A model generated the notes under the pieces. That model saw nothing but the letters and a program-made list of their open reading frames with translations. It was not told the DNA's origin and ran no database searches. A stretch of DNA of 64,000 bases, taken from assembly GCF_026343335.1 (NCBI RefSeq), contig NZ_JAPELX010000001.1, positions 2,852,001-2,916,000 on the forward strand, written 5' to 3'. This DNA is from Streptomyces sp. NBC_00078. GTDB taxonomy: Bacteria; Actinomycetota; Actinomycetes; Streptomycetales; Streptomycetaceae. Below are positions 50,538 through 58,707 of the stretch, one piece after another (positions within the stretch are counted from its first letter, which is position 1; every line of letters starts with the position of its first letter). Made by a program: the position numbers and the translations under genes.

Positions 50538-51496
50538 TGAACGTACGACGACAGCACATATCCGGGGTGGCCATGGCTGCCGTCACCGCTCTCGGCCTCG
50601 GCTCGCTCTCCGCCTGCTCCACCGACAGTGCCGCCGCGGCGAACACCGGCAAGTTCGACGTCGTCGCGTCGTTCTACCCGATGGCCTTCCTCGCCGGCCG
50701 GATAGGCGGGAGCCATGTACACGTCACCAGCCTGACCCAGCCCGGCCAGGAGCCGCACGACCTGGAGATCAGCGCCCAGCAGACCGCGCGGCTCCAGGAG
50801 TCGGACGCGGTGCTCTACCTGAAGAACCTCCAGCCCTCCGTCGACGACGCGGTGGCCCAGTCCGAGGTCCGGACGAAGATCGACGCCGCCTCCCTCGCCT
50901 CGCTGGAGAAGCACGGCAACGAGGTCGGCGGCCACGCGGCCTCCCACGACCACTCCGCGAACGGGGAGCTGGCCGGCCTCGACCCCCACATCTGGCTGGA
51001 CCCGGTGCGCTATGCCCAGGTCGCCGAGGGCGTCGGCAAGGCCTTCGAGAAGGCGGACCCGAAGAACGCGGCCGACTACAAGAGGAACACCGCGGCCCTG
51101 GTGAAGGAACTCGACGCCCTCAACACCCGGTTCAAGGACGGGCTGGCGCACACGAAGTCCAAGGTCTTCATGACCACCCACGCCGCCTTCGGCTACCTCG
51201 CCGAGCGCTACGGCCTGACCGAGGAGGCCATCAACGGCCTCGACCCCGAGTCCGAGCCGAGCGCGGCCCGGGTGAAGGGCCTTGAGAACATGGCGAAGGC
51301 CGACGGCGTCACCACCGTGTTCTACGAGACGCTCGTCAGCGACAAGACCGCGAAGACCATCGCCTCGGACGCCGGGCTGAAGACGGACGTCCTCGACCCG
51401 ATCGAGGGCATCACCGCCAAGTCCCGCGGCAGGGACTACTTCTCGGTCCAGGAGGCCAACCTCAAGGCACTTCAGACGGCCCTGGGAAGCAAATGA
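50537..51496 (+). CDS. znuA: Zinc ABC transporter, substrate-binding lipoprotein
   Basis: Captures extracellular zinc and delivers it to ZnuB. The protein has about 319 residues, a lipoprotein signal ending LGSLSACS, then the cluster A-I domain fold: VVASFYPMAFLAGRIGG, QPGQEPHDLEIS (metal His), a short His-rich loop (HAASHDHSANGE), LDPHIWLDPVRYAQV (metal His), and MTTHAAFGYLAERYG (metal His), with YETLVSDKTAKTIA near the C-terminus. ATG 50537 fits a leaderless message from the Zur-box promoter; ATG 50528 lies inside the predicted -10. The next gene follows with coupled translation. Confidence 0.93.
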   Translation: MNVRRQHISGVAMAAVTALGLGSLSACSTDSAAAANTGKFDVVASFYPMAFLAGRIGGSHVHVTSLTQPGQEPHDLEISAQQTARLQESDAVLYLKNLQPSVDDAVAQSEVRTKIDAASLASLEKHGNEVGGHAASHDHSANGELAGLDPHIWLDPVRYAQVAEGVGKAFEKADPKNAADYKRNTAALVKELDALNTRFKDGLAHTKSKVFMTTHAAFGYLAERYGLTEEAINGLDPESEPSAARVKGLENMAKADGVTTVFYETLVSDKTAKTIASDAGLKTDVLDPIEGITAKSRGRDYFSVQEANLKALQTALGSK

Positions 51497-51513
51497 CCTT
51501 TACGGAGGACGAC

Positions 51514-52314
51514 ATGGGCACCTTGGGCAAGCCCGACGCCGAGCCCGGCACCGAGCCCGTCATATCGCTGCGCGGCGTACGAGCCGAGCTGGGCTCGCGC
51601 CCCGTCCTGCGCGGAATCGACCTCCGCGTGGCACGCGGTGAGGTCGTCGCGCTGCTCGGCGCCAACGGCTCCGGCAAGTCGACCGCGATCCGCACGATCA
51701 TCGGCCAGGTGCCGGTGAGCGCGGGTGAGATCGAGCTGTTCGGTACGCCGCGCAAGCGGTTCAGGGACTGGGCGCGGGTCGGCTACGTCCCGCAGCGCAC
51801 GACGGCCGCCGGCGGCGTCCCGGCCACCGTCACCGAGATCGTCTCGTCCGGCCGGCTGTCCCGGGCCCGCTTCGGCGTGCTGCGCAAGGCGGACCACGCC
51901 GCCGTACGGCAGGCCCTGGAGCTGGTCGGCATGGCGGACCGGGCCAAGGACTCGGTGAACGCCCTCTCCGGCGGCCAGCACCAGCGCGTGCTGATCGCCC
52001 GCGCGCTCACCGCCGAACCCGAACTGCTGATCATGGACGAGCCGATGGCGGGCGTGGACCTGGCGAGCCAGGAGGTGCTCGCGCGGACACTGCGGCAGCA
52101 GGTCGCGAGCGGCGTCTCGGTGCTCCTCGTCCTCCATGAACTCGGGCCCCTGGAGCCCCTGATCGACCGGGCGGTCGTGCTGCGCGACGGCTGCGTCCTG
52201 CACGACGGCCCGCCCACCCCGGCCGTCGGCCAGCACGCGCTGCCCGGCCACGACCACGTACACCCGCACGCACCCGCGGGAGCCGAACCGATCCGCACGG
52301 GACTGCTGAGCTGA
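51514..52314 (+). CDS. znuC: Zinc ABC transporter, ATP-binding protein
   Basis: A 266-residue ATPase energising zinc uptake. It shows Walker A LLGANGSGKST, the Q-loop YVPQRTT, signature NALSGGQHQRV, Walker B LLIMDEPMAGVD and the switch His in LVLHELG. The His-rich end (HDHVHPHAPAG) is typical of zinc-family subunits. ATG 51514 has GGAGG 7 nt upstream; ATG 51493, which overlaps the znuA stop, is in frame and would add seven residues. It overlaps znuB by one base. Confidence 0.95.
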   Translation: MGTLGKPDAEPGTEPVISLRGVRAELGSRPVLRGIDLRVARGEVVALLGANGSGKSTAIRTIIGQVPVSAGEIELFGTPRKRFRDWARVGYVPQRTTAAGGVPATVTEIVSSGRLSRARFGVLRKADHAAVRQALELVGMADRAKDSVNALSGGQHQRVLIARALTAEPELLIMDEPMAGVDLASQEVLARTLRQQVASGVSVLLVLHELGPLEPLIDRAVVLRDGCVLHDGPPTPAVGQHALPGHDHVHPHAPAGAEPIRTGLLS

Positions 52315-53216
52315 TGGACCTCCTGAACTACGCCTTCATGCAGCGGGCACTGCTGGCCGCCGTCCTGGTCGGCATCACCGCTCCCGCCATCGGCATCTAC
52401 CTCGTCCAGCGCCGCCAGGCCCTGATGGGCGACGGCATCGGCCATGTGGCGATGACGGGCGTCGGCCTCGGCTTCCTGCTCTCCGCGTCCCCGGTCTGGA
52501 TGGCGACCGTCGTCTCGGTCCTCGGCGCGGTCCTCATGGAGCTGATCCGCTGGTACGGCCACACCCGCGGCGACATCGCCCTCGCGATGCTCTTCTACGG
52601 CGGTATGGCCGGCGGCGTGATGTTCATCAACCTCGCGCCCGGCGGCTCCAACGCCAATCTGACGTCGTACCTCTTCGGCTCGCTGTCGACCGTCTCGGAG
52701 TCGGACGTGACGGCGATCTGTCTGCTCGCGGGCTTCGTGGTGCTGGTCACCCTCGGTCTGCGCCGGCAGCTCTTCGCGGTCAGCCAGGACGAGGAGTTCG
52801 CGCGGGTGACCGGGCTTCCCGTCCGCGCCCTGAACCTGCTCACCGCGGTCACGGCGGCGGTGACGGTGACGGTCGCGATGCGGGTGGTGGGCCTGCTGCT
52901 GGTGAGCGCGCTGATGGTGGTGCCGGTGGCGGCGGCCCAGCAGCTGACCCGCAGCTTCGCCGCCACCTTCGCGATCGCGGTGGCGATCGGGGTGACGGTG
53001 ACGATCGGCGGCACGGTCACCTCGTACTACCAGGACGTGCCGCCCGGTGCGACGATCGTGCTGCTGACCATCGCGGCCTTCATGGTGCTGACCGCTCTCG
53101 CGGCCCCGTTCTCCCGCCGCCGGGCCCGTGCGGCGGCCGTCGAGCAGCCCGCCGGGGAGCCCGCGGAGTGTGCGATTCCGGCCGCCCGGGCAGCCGGCGG
53201 AAAGGTCGGCGCCTGA
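52314..53216 (+). CDS. znuB: Zinc ABC transporter, permease
   Basis: A 300-residue ABC-3 family membrane protein with about eight helices. It shows YLVQRRQALMGDGIGHVAMTGVGLG near the N-terminus (typical of metal permeases), RGDIALAMLFYGGMAGG, and VGLLLVSALMVVPVAAAQQLTRSF. The C-terminal 30 residues are Ala-rich and hydrophilic. The ATG shares a base with the znuC stop. Confidence 0.95.
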   Translation: MDLLNYAFMQRALLAAVLVGITAPAIGIYLVQRRQALMGDGIGHVAMTGVGLGFLLSASPVWMATVVSVLGAVLMELIRWYGHTRGDIALAMLFYGGMAGGVMFINLAPGGSNANLTSYLFGSLSTVSESDVTAICLLAGFVVLVTLGLRRQLFAVSQDEEFARVTGLPVRALNLLTAVTAAVTVTVAMRVVGLLLVSALMVVPVAAAQQLTRSFAATFAIAVAIGVTVTIGGTVTSYYQDVPPGATIVLLTIAAFMVLTALAAPFSRRRARAAAVEQPAGEPAECAIPAARAAGGKVGA

Positions 53217-53284
53217 CTGGGCACGGCCCGGACTGGCACAATGTCCGGGCAGACGCAGACGTGAACGAGCCGTAGGAGGAACCG

Positions 53285-53698
53285 GTGACGACCGCTGGAC
53301 CGCCCGTGAAGGGCCGCGCAACCCGGCAGCGGGCAGCCGTGGCGTCGGCCCTGGACGAGGTCGACGAGTTCCGCAGCGCTCAGGAGCTCCACGACATGCT
53401 CAAGCACAAGGGCGACTCGGTCGGCCTGACCACGGTCTACCGCACCCTCCAGAACCTCGCCGACGCCGGTGAGGTCGACGTCCTGCGCACCTCCGAAGGC
53501 GAGTCGGTCTACCGCCGCTGCTCCACCGGCGAACACCACCACCACCTGGTCTGCCGCGTGTGCGGCAAGGCCGTGGAGGTGGAGGGGCCCGCGGTGGAGA
53601 AGTGGGCGGAGGCGATCGCCGCCGAGCACGGTTATGTGAACGTGGCGCACACCGTGGAGATCTTCGGCACGTGCGCGGAGTGCGCGGCGGCGCAGTAG
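53285..53698 (+). CDS. zur: Zinc uptake regulator Zur (Fur family)
   Basis: Zinc-dependent repressor of the znu operon and other zinc genes. The 137-residue protein has the Fur-family winged helix (ATRQRAAVASALDEVDEFRSAQELHDML; VGLTTVYRTLQNLADAGEVD), the metal site EHHHHLVCRVCGK, and the second structural zinc pair CAECA at the C-terminus. GTG 53285 has AGGAGG 6 nt upstream. The 68-bp gap after znuB contains CACAAT (53237-53242), a possible internal -10, so Zur may also be made independently. Confidence 0.95.
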   Translation: MTTAGPPVKGRATRQRAAVASALDEVDEFRSAQELHDMLKHKGDSVGLTTVYRTLQNLADAGEVDVLRTSEGESVYRRCSTGEHHHHLVCRVCGKAVEVEGPAVEKWAEAIAAEHGYVNVAHTVEIFGTCAECAAAQ

Positions 53699-53712
53699 AA
53701 CCGAGCCGGGGC

Positions 53713-54387
53713 TCAGACGCGGGTCAGGTTGCGGTCGAGGATCTCCCGCAGCCGGTCCCCGTCCGCGGGGTTCTGCAGGCCCCGCTTGGGCAGCACGGTG
53801 AAGCAGGTGGCGTTCTTGTCGTCGCTGAAGGTGAAGAACGCGTCCTTGGTCTCCCGATAGCGCGGCTGGGCGACCCAGTTGACCGACGTCGTGCTGTTGT
53901 CGGTGACCATCGTCAGCCCGGCGTCCGTCACCGTCGCACGGTACGTGCCGTTGCGCGCGGCGATCTTGAGGACCACACGGGCCTGGAGTCGGGGCGCGAG
54001 CAGCAGGAGACCCGAAAACAGCGGCAGCCAGATCAGCAGGAACCAGTCAGGTTCCGCTCCGGTCAGCGCAAGGTCCTGCACCTTGGGGCCGAACTCCTTG
54101 CCCCTGCCGGTGAGTTCACCGGCCGCCTGCGCCTTGTGCCACAGGCCGAGGATCAGGTCGCCGTCCTCGCCGTCGGTGGCGGAGCGCGAGCCGTGCCGGG
54201 AGACGTTCTCCGTGAAGACGGGGGTGAAGCCGGCGGGCGGCCGCTGGTACGTGCGGGCACCCTGCTCGGCTTCGTACGTGGCTTTCGTGCCGTAACTGTC
54301 ACGGAGCGCGAGCCGGTCCGCGGCCTGGGAGGGCATGGCGACGACCAGCAGGGTGCACAGCGCGAGGGCGGGGGTGACGCGTTTCAT
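53713..54387 (-). CDS. Chimeric protein: histidine-phosphatase N-terminus fused to YcxB-like C-terminus
   Basis: The 224 residues come from two unrelated families. Residues 1 to about 107 are the N-terminus of a secreted histidine acid phosphatase: signal peptide ending PSQAADR, YQRPPAGFTPVFTENVSRHGSRSATDGEDGD with the catalytic RHGSR, then LTGRGKEFGPKVQDL. Residues about 113 to 224 are the C-terminal half of a YcxB-family membrane protein: a membrane helix (WFLLIWLPLFSGLLLLAP) and the YcxB-like domain (ATVTDAGLTMVTDNSTTSVNW, FTFSDDKNATCFTVLPKRGL, LREILDR). The phosphatase lacks its catalytic HD half, and YcxB lacks its first membrane helix. The in-frame joint near 54060 points to a deletion between two neighbouring genes. 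Activity as phosphatase is unlikely. Confidence 0.75.
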   Translation of the reverse strand: MKRVTPALALCTLLVVAMPSQAADRLALRDSYGTKATYEAEQGARTYQRPPAGFTPVFTENVSRHGSRSATDGEDGDLILGLWHKAQAAGELTGRGKEFGPKVQDLALTGAEPDWFLLIWLPLFSGLLLLAPRLQARVVLKIAARNGTYRATVTDAGLTMVTDNSTTSVNWVAQPRYRETKDAFFTFSDDKNATCFTVLPKRGLQNPADGDRLREILDRNLTRV

Positions 54388-54447
54388 GGCCGGATCGTCG
54401 ACGACCCCCGTGAACCCGTCACCTCCCCGCGGATGAACCCCCGGTGG

Positions 54448-55299
54448 CTACGAAGTGGCCGAATCCCCACGCATCGCCCGCTCCATCTCCAGAAGGTCCT
54501 CGTTCGGCACGGCTCCGCCGAACCGCCGGTCGCGCGAGGCGAATTCCATGCAGGCCCGCCACAGGTCACGACGGTCGAAATCCGGCCACAGGACGTCCTG
54601 GAAGACCATCTCGGCGTACGCGCTCTGCCAGAGCAGGTAGTTGGAGGTGCGCTGCTCGCCGCTCGGACGCAGGAACAGGTCCACGTCCGGCATGTCCGGG
54701 TAGTACAGGTACTTCGCGAGGGTCTTCTCGTTGACCTTGGACGGGTCGAGCCGGCCCGCCTTCACGTCCTCGGCAAGCGCCTGCGCGGCGTCGGCGATCT
54801 CCGCCCGGCCGCCGTAGTTCATGCAGAAGTACAGCGTGAGGAGATTGTTGCCCTTGGTCTGCTCCTGGGCGACCTGGAGCTCCTTGGCGACGGACTTCCA
54901 CAGCTTGGGCATACGGCCCACCCAGCGCACCCGGATACCCAGCTCGTCGAGCTGGTCGCGGGTCTTGCGGATGAAGTCGCGGTTGAAGTTCATCAGGAAG
55001 CGGACCTCGTCGGGCGAGCGCTTCCAGTTCTCGGTGGAGAAGGCGTAGAGGGAGATGCTGCCGACGCCCATCTCGATCGCGCCCTGAAGCACGTCGAGCA
55101 CGCGCTCGGCGCCGACCTTGTGCCCTTCCGTCCGGGGCAGGCCGCGCTCCTTCGCCCATCGGCCGTTCCCGTCCATGACGATCGCCACATGGTTCGGGAC
55201 CAGCTCGCCCGGCAGCTTCGGCGCGCGGGCGCCGGACGGGTGCGGCTGAGGCGCCTTGTGATCGCGGCGCTGGCGTCCCAGGATCCCGCGTACAGCCAT
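54448..55299 (-). CDS. uppS: Isoprenyl (undecaprenyl-type) diphosphate synthase
   Basis: cis-Prenyltransferase that elongates farnesyl diphosphate to the lipid carrier for cell-wall synthesis. The 283-residue protein shows [27 protein letters not shown] with the catalytic Asp, [17 protein letters not shown], and the C-terminal [27 protein letters not shown] followed by WPDF. A basic 30-residue leader precedes the domain. It lies 76 bp downstream of recO on the same strand, a common actinobacterial arrangement. Confidence 0.96.
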   Translation of the reverse strand: MAVRGILGRQRRDHKAPQPHPSGARAPKLPGELVPNHVAIVMDGNGRWAKERGLPRTEGHKVGAERVLDVLQGAIEMGVGSISLYAFSTENWKRSPDEVRFLMNFNRDFIRKTRDQLDELGIRVRWVGRMPKLWKSVAKELQVAQEQTKGNNLLTLYFCMNYGGRAEIADAAQALAEDVKAGRLDPSKVNEKTLAKYLYYPDMPDVDLFLRPSGEQRTSNYLLWQSAYAEMVFQDVLWPDFDRRDLWRACMEFASRDRRFGGAVPNEDLLEMERAMRGDSATS

Positions 55300-55375
55300 G
55301 TGCTTCTCGTCTCCTTGTATGCCTCGTCGTCTGACTTCGTCGACCTGCTTCGTCGACCTGCTGCTCTACGTGGGC

Positions 55376-56122
55376 CTATTTCTCTACGTAACGCAGTGAG
55401 CGCAGCCCGCGTTCCAGATGCCAGTGCAGATAGGCGGACACCAGCCCGCTCCCCTCCCTGACGTACCGCGGCTCGCACGCGTCCGCGGTCTCCCAGTCTC
55501 CCGTAAGCAGCGCGCCCAGCAGTTCCAGGGTCTGCGGCGAGGGTACGACGCTGCCGGGCACTCGGCAGTCGACGCAGATGGAGCCGCCGGAGGCGACCGA
55601 GAAGAACCGGTTCGGCCCGGGCATCCCGCATTTCGCGCAGTCGCCGAAGCTGGGGGCGTAGCCGTTGACGGCGAGGGAGCGCAGGAGGAAGGCGTCGAGC
55701 ACGAGGTGCGACGCGTGCTCGCCGCGGGCGAGGGTGCGCAGGGCGCCGACGAGGAGCAGGTACTGCTGCACGGCCGGCTCGCCCTCGTGGTCGGTGAACC
55801 GCTCGGCGGTCTCGAGCATGGCGGTCCCCGCGGTGTAACGGGCGTAGTCGGCGACGATCCCGCCGCCGTACGGCGCGATGGTCTCGCTCTGTGTACACAG
55901 CGGCAGCCCGCGCCCGACCAGCTCGCTCCCGCGCGAGAAGAACTGCACGTCGACGTGGGAGAAGGGTTCGAGACGGGCCCCGAACTTGGACTTGGTCCGC
56001 CGCACCCCACGGGCCACGGCGCGCACCCGCCCATGACCGCGGGTGAGCAGCGTGATGATCCGGTCGGCCTCGCCGAGTTTCTGGGTCCGCAGGACGATGC
56101 CGTCGTCCCGGAAGAGACTCAT
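55376..56122 (-). CDS. recO: DNA repair protein RecO
   Basis: Mediator that loads RecA with RecR in RecF-pathway recombination repair. The 248-residue protein has the N-terminal OB fold (DDGIVLRTQKLGEADRIITLLTRGHGRVRAVARGVRR spans it), a helical middle and a zinc ribbon with four Cys (CAKCG and CVDC). ATG 56122 starts the complete protein, but there is no ribosome site in front of it. Instead a diverged duplicate of its own first 26 codons lies 128 bp upstream and its short frame ends in TGA overlapping this ATG. RecO is therefore probably translated by coupling. Confidence 0.93.
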   Translation of the reverse strand: MSLFRDDGIVLRTQKLGEADRIITLLTRGHGRVRAVARGVRRTKSKFGARLEPFSHVDVQFFSRGSELVGRGLPLCTQSETIAPYGGGIVADYARYTAGTAMLETAERFTDHEGEPAVQQYLLLVGALRTLARGEHASHLVLDAFLLRSLAVNGYAPSFGDCAKCGMPGPNRFFSVASGGSICVDCRVPGSVVPSPQTLELLGALLTGDWETADACEPRYVREGSGLVSAYLHWHLERGLRSLRYVEK

Positions 56123-56250
56123 CGCGCACCGCCGCGGGTTCTCGGCCGGGGGCCCGGGGTTCGTCCCCCGGGAGGGCACAGCATGATCCGGTCCGCCTCG
56201 CCCAGCTTCTGGGTGCGCAGCACGATGCCGTCGTCGCGGAACAGACTCAT
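56119..56250 (-). CDS. Mini-ORF: duplicated recO 5' end acting as leader
   Basis: A 43-codon frame that begins MSLFRDDGIVLRTQKLGEAD, identical in protein to the RecO N-terminus for 22 residues, then continues into an unrelated Pro/Gly/Arg-rich tail and stops at TGA 56119-56121, which overlaps the recO ATG as ATGA. In the shared part the two DNA copies differ at about seven positions, all synonymous. The tail DNA is a GC hairpin repeat. The upstream region looks like the ancestral recO start region. Confidence 0.65.
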   Translation of the reverse strand: MSLFRDDGIVLRTQKLGEADRIMLCPPGGRTPGPRPRTRGGAR

Positions 56251-56277
56251 GGGGTCCATTCTCGCGTACGGCCGGAG

Positions 56278-56919
56278 TCAGCGGGCACGGTCGGGGCGAC
56301 TGATGGTGTCCCAGGGGGCCAGGTTCCAGGGGCTGGACCGGTTCGCCGGGTCCAGCAGCGCGCTCAGGTGCGCGTCGGCGGCGGCCTGTGGGGCGGGGAA
56401 GGCCGCGTCCGGCGAGCCGCTCAGCCCGTCCCGCCACACCTTCCGCCCCAGCAGGTAGTGATCGGCGTACTCCCGCCAGGAGCCGTACGTCCGCACCACC
56501 GACGGCACGATGTTCTTCAGCGCGGTCCACGCCTCGGCCTCGGTGACCATCCCGCATCCGAAGCCGAGCCGGGCTATGTCGACGTACAGGGCGGCGTCCC
56601 AGGCGAGCGGCGAGACACCGAGGACCTGCTGAGCCCGGGCCCGGTAGCCGCCGCGGGAGAGTTCGTCGAGCCGGCCCACCAACCGCTCACGCGAGGTGAT
56701 CTCCCACTGGTCGGCCAGCCAGCCGCGGGCGCTGTCGTCATCGATCCGCGTGTAGGGGTACAGGGTGGTCCGCGAGGCGTTGCGGTCCCGGCTCACCGGC
56801 GCGCTCAGGGACACCATCCAGAGCTGGTGCGCGGTGAGCGGTTCGGGGTACCGCCTGACGGCCCTCGGCTTTCTCCAGTCCCCCCAGCCTCGCCGGCTTC
56901 TCCAGTTCCTCAGACCCAT
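56278..56919 (-). CDS. DUF1266 domain protein
   Basis: A 213-residue soluble protein matching the DUF1266 pattern: EPLTAHQLWMVSLSAPVSRDRNA, GWLADQWEITSRERLVGRLDEL, AWDAALYVDIARLGFGCGMVTEAEAW and YADHYLLGRKVWRDG. DUF1266 proteins have no established function; some are near secretion or toxin-type loci. It has no signal peptide and is Trp-rich. The stop is 27 bp before the leader ORF of recO. Confidence 0.8.
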   Translation of the reverse strand: MGLRNWRSRRGWGDWRKPRAVRRYPEPLTAHQLWMVSLSAPVSRDRNASRTTLYPYTRIDDDSARGWLADQWEITSRERLVGRLDELSRGGYRARAQQVLGVSPLAWDAALYVDIARLGFGCGMVTEAEAWTALKNIVPSVVRTYGSWREYADHYLLGRKVWRDGLSGSPDAAFPAPQAAADAHLSALLDPANRSSPWNLAPWDTISRPDRAR

Positions 56920-56935
56920 GCGCCCGCACTGTACG

Positions 56936-57151
56936 TCAAGGGACTTCGCCCCGGCTGCGTGCGTTGGCGTACGCCGTCGCCGCGCTGAGCCGCTCGGCGG
57001 GGGTGGCTCCCCGCACGGCGCCGGGCTCCGCGTCCCACTCCCTGCCGCCGCCGTACGGTCTCAGTTGTACGTACGGTCCTTCGTGCCCCATGACGATTCC
57101 CACCTTTCCGCTGCGAGTGTCCACGACGTGAGTGCCGACGGGGGGTTTCAT
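56936..57151 (-). CDS. Small conserved Streptomyces protein
   Basis: A 71-residue protein (GTHVVDTRSGKVGIVMGHEGPYVQLRPYGGGREWD), a compact beta-rich fold reminiscent of small SH3-like barrels, with a conserved C-terminal RLSAATAYANARSRGEVP. I recognise it as a recurrent partner of XRE/DUF397 loci; no function is known. It is divergent from the XRE gene. GGAGAGG precedes ATG 57151. Confidence 0.75.
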   Translation of the reverse strand: MKPPVGTHVVDTRSGKVGIVMGHEGPYVQLRPYGGGREWDAEPGAVRGATPAERLSAATAYANARSRGEVP

Positions 57152-57331
57152 TTCCTCTCCTTAACGACCGTAACGAAAGCGACCCACAATTCCAGGAACG
57201 TTCGTTGAGCCTCCAGCGTGCTCCCCTTTCTCTTTGGGTTTCACTCTTTTCCTCTCGATGATGACGTGCGGCATCTACACTCGGCTGGAGTCTGTGCACT
57301 ACAAGTGCGGTGCAGCACAAGGGGGTTGGCT

Positions 57332-58165
57332 ATGGCCAACGGTTCACGTCAAGCGGCGTGGGAGTTCTTCGGCGCGGAGCTGAGGAGACATCGGGAGGAA
57401 GCCGGACTCAGCCAGGCTGAGCTGGGAGCACGCGTCTTCGTGTCCGGCGCTTATATCGGGCAGTTCGAGCAGGCCATTCGAAAGCCTCAGCTGGATATCG
57501 CCACGCGGATTGACGGGATCCTGCAAACCGACGGTATTTTCGAGCGGTTGTGCCTGAAGCTCATCAACGACAAGCGGTATGCGGATTACTTCGCCCAGGT
57601 CGTGGAACTGGAGCGACTGGCCACAAGGATCTGCGAGTTCGCGCCCACTGTGCTGCCGGGCCTGTTGCAGACGGCCCTGTATGCCGAGGCGGTCACCATC
57701 GCGGCCAATCCGTTCGTCACTGACGAGTACGTGGACGAGACAGTCGCAGCTCGCCTGGAGCGCCAGCACATCCTCAAGGACGCTACACGGCCGGAGTATT
57801 GGGTGATCGTGCACGAGAACGTGCTACGCACCCCGGTGGGCAGTTCTGAGGCCATGGGCGAGCAACTGGAGCACATCGCGGGGCTGATTCGGGAGCGCAA
57901 GGTGTGGGTGACCGTGATCCCATATACGGCTGGAGCTTACGCGTCGATGGCAGGCGATCTGCGGCTCATGGAGTTCGAGGCAGCCCCGCCGGCCGCCTAT
58001 ACAGAGACGTCGTTTTCGGGCACGTTGATCGACGATCCGGCTGTGGTGAAGCGGGCACAGCGCGCATACGATCTGCTCAGGGGTGCCGCACTGTCGCCGA
58101 AGGCGTCCCTCGCCCTGATCGAATCGGCCGCTGAGGACTACAGACGATGCACGAGTACGACCTGA
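57332..58165 (+). CDS. XRE-family regulator with DUF5753 domain
   Basis: A 277-residue regulator. The N-terminal helix-turn-helix is FGAELRRHREEAGLSQAELGARVFVSGAYIGQFEQAIRKP, followed by the DUF5753 domain (LERLATRICEFAPTVLPGLLQTALYAEAV, RQHILKDATRPEYWVIVHENVLRTPVGS, VWVTVIPYTAGAYASMAGDLRLMEF). These proteins pair with DUF397 proteins and act in development and secondary metabolism in streptomycetes (WhiJ/BldB-type systems). GC content is lower than in its neighbours. ATG 57332 follows GGGGG. It overlaps the DUF397 gene by 19 bp. Confidence 0.92.
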   Translation: MANGSRQAAWEFFGAELRRHREEAGLSQAELGARVFVSGAYIGQFEQAIRKPQLDIATRIDGILQTDGIFERLCLKLINDKRYADYFAQVVELERLATRICEFAPTVLPGLLQTALYAEAVTIAANPFVTDEYVDETVAARLERQHILKDATRPEYWVIVHENVLRTPVGSSEAMGEQLEHIAGLIRERKVWVTVIPYTAGAYASMAGDLRLMEFEAAPPAAYTETSFSGTLIDDPAVVKRAQRAYDLLRGAALSPKASLALIESAAEDYRRCTSTT

Positions 58166-58428
58166 GCAACGCCCGCTGGCGCAAGAGCAGCCACAGCAAC
58201 GGCGAGGGCGGCAACTGCGTCGAGATCGGGTTCGACTTCCCGGGCGCCGCCCGCTGGCGCAAGAGCACGTACAGCGACGGCAACGGCGGCAACTGCGTCG
58301 AGGTCGCCGACGGAGTCCCCGGTGTCGTGCCGGTGCGGGACAGCAAGGTGCCCGGTGGGGCGGTGCTGTTGATGGGGTCGGCTGCCTGGACGGAGTTCAT
58401 CGGAGCCGTGGGGGCCGCCCGGCTCTAG
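58147..58428 (+). CDS. DUF397 protein with two tandem motifs
   Basis: A 93-residue partner of the XRE regulator. The DUF397 signature occurs twice: ARWRKSSHSNGEGGNCVEIG and ARWRKSTYSDGNGGNCVEVA, then the VPVRDSKVPGGAVL end appears once. Usual DUF397 proteins have one copy and about 60 to 70 residues, so the first half is an internal duplication of about 30 residues. It overlaps the XRE gene by 19 bp, with coupled translation. Confidence 0.92.
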   Translation: MHEYDLSNARWRKSSHSNGEGGNCVEIGFDFPGAARWRKSTYSDGNGGNCVEVADGVPGVVPVRDSKVPGGAVLLMGSAAWTEFIGAVGAARL

Positions 58429-58432
58429 GCCG

Positions 58433-58621
58433 GTGCGCTCACCCGACCTTCCGCACCTCACCGCCGGCGCAGACCGCGACCATCACCAGGCTTCCGCCCA
58501 GCGCGTCGACGTACCTGGCAGGTTCCCGACGACGGTCACCGGCGGGTGGGTCGTGTTCGCGGTGTGGGCGGGGGTGGCGGCCGTACTGGCGGTGGTGGTT
58601 GTGGACCGGCGGGACGTATGA
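58433..58621 (+). pseudogene. Possible remnant of an ABC-2 permease C-terminus
   Basis: The frame encodes a terminal hydrophobic helix followed by a basic end (GWVVFAVWAGVAAVLAVVVVDRRDV and stop), which is how many actinobacterial ABC-2 permeases finish. The preceding 35 residues are not membrane-like, and no ATPase or remaining permease is present. It may be a decayed fragment or a chance frame. Confidence 0.3.
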
Positions 58622-58707
58622 GAAACCCGCCGTGCAGGCTGGGGTAAACCCCCCTCCCAACCAGGCAGTTGACCGGATGGGAGACGCGGGCCGGTTCCGG
58701 GAGTCTC

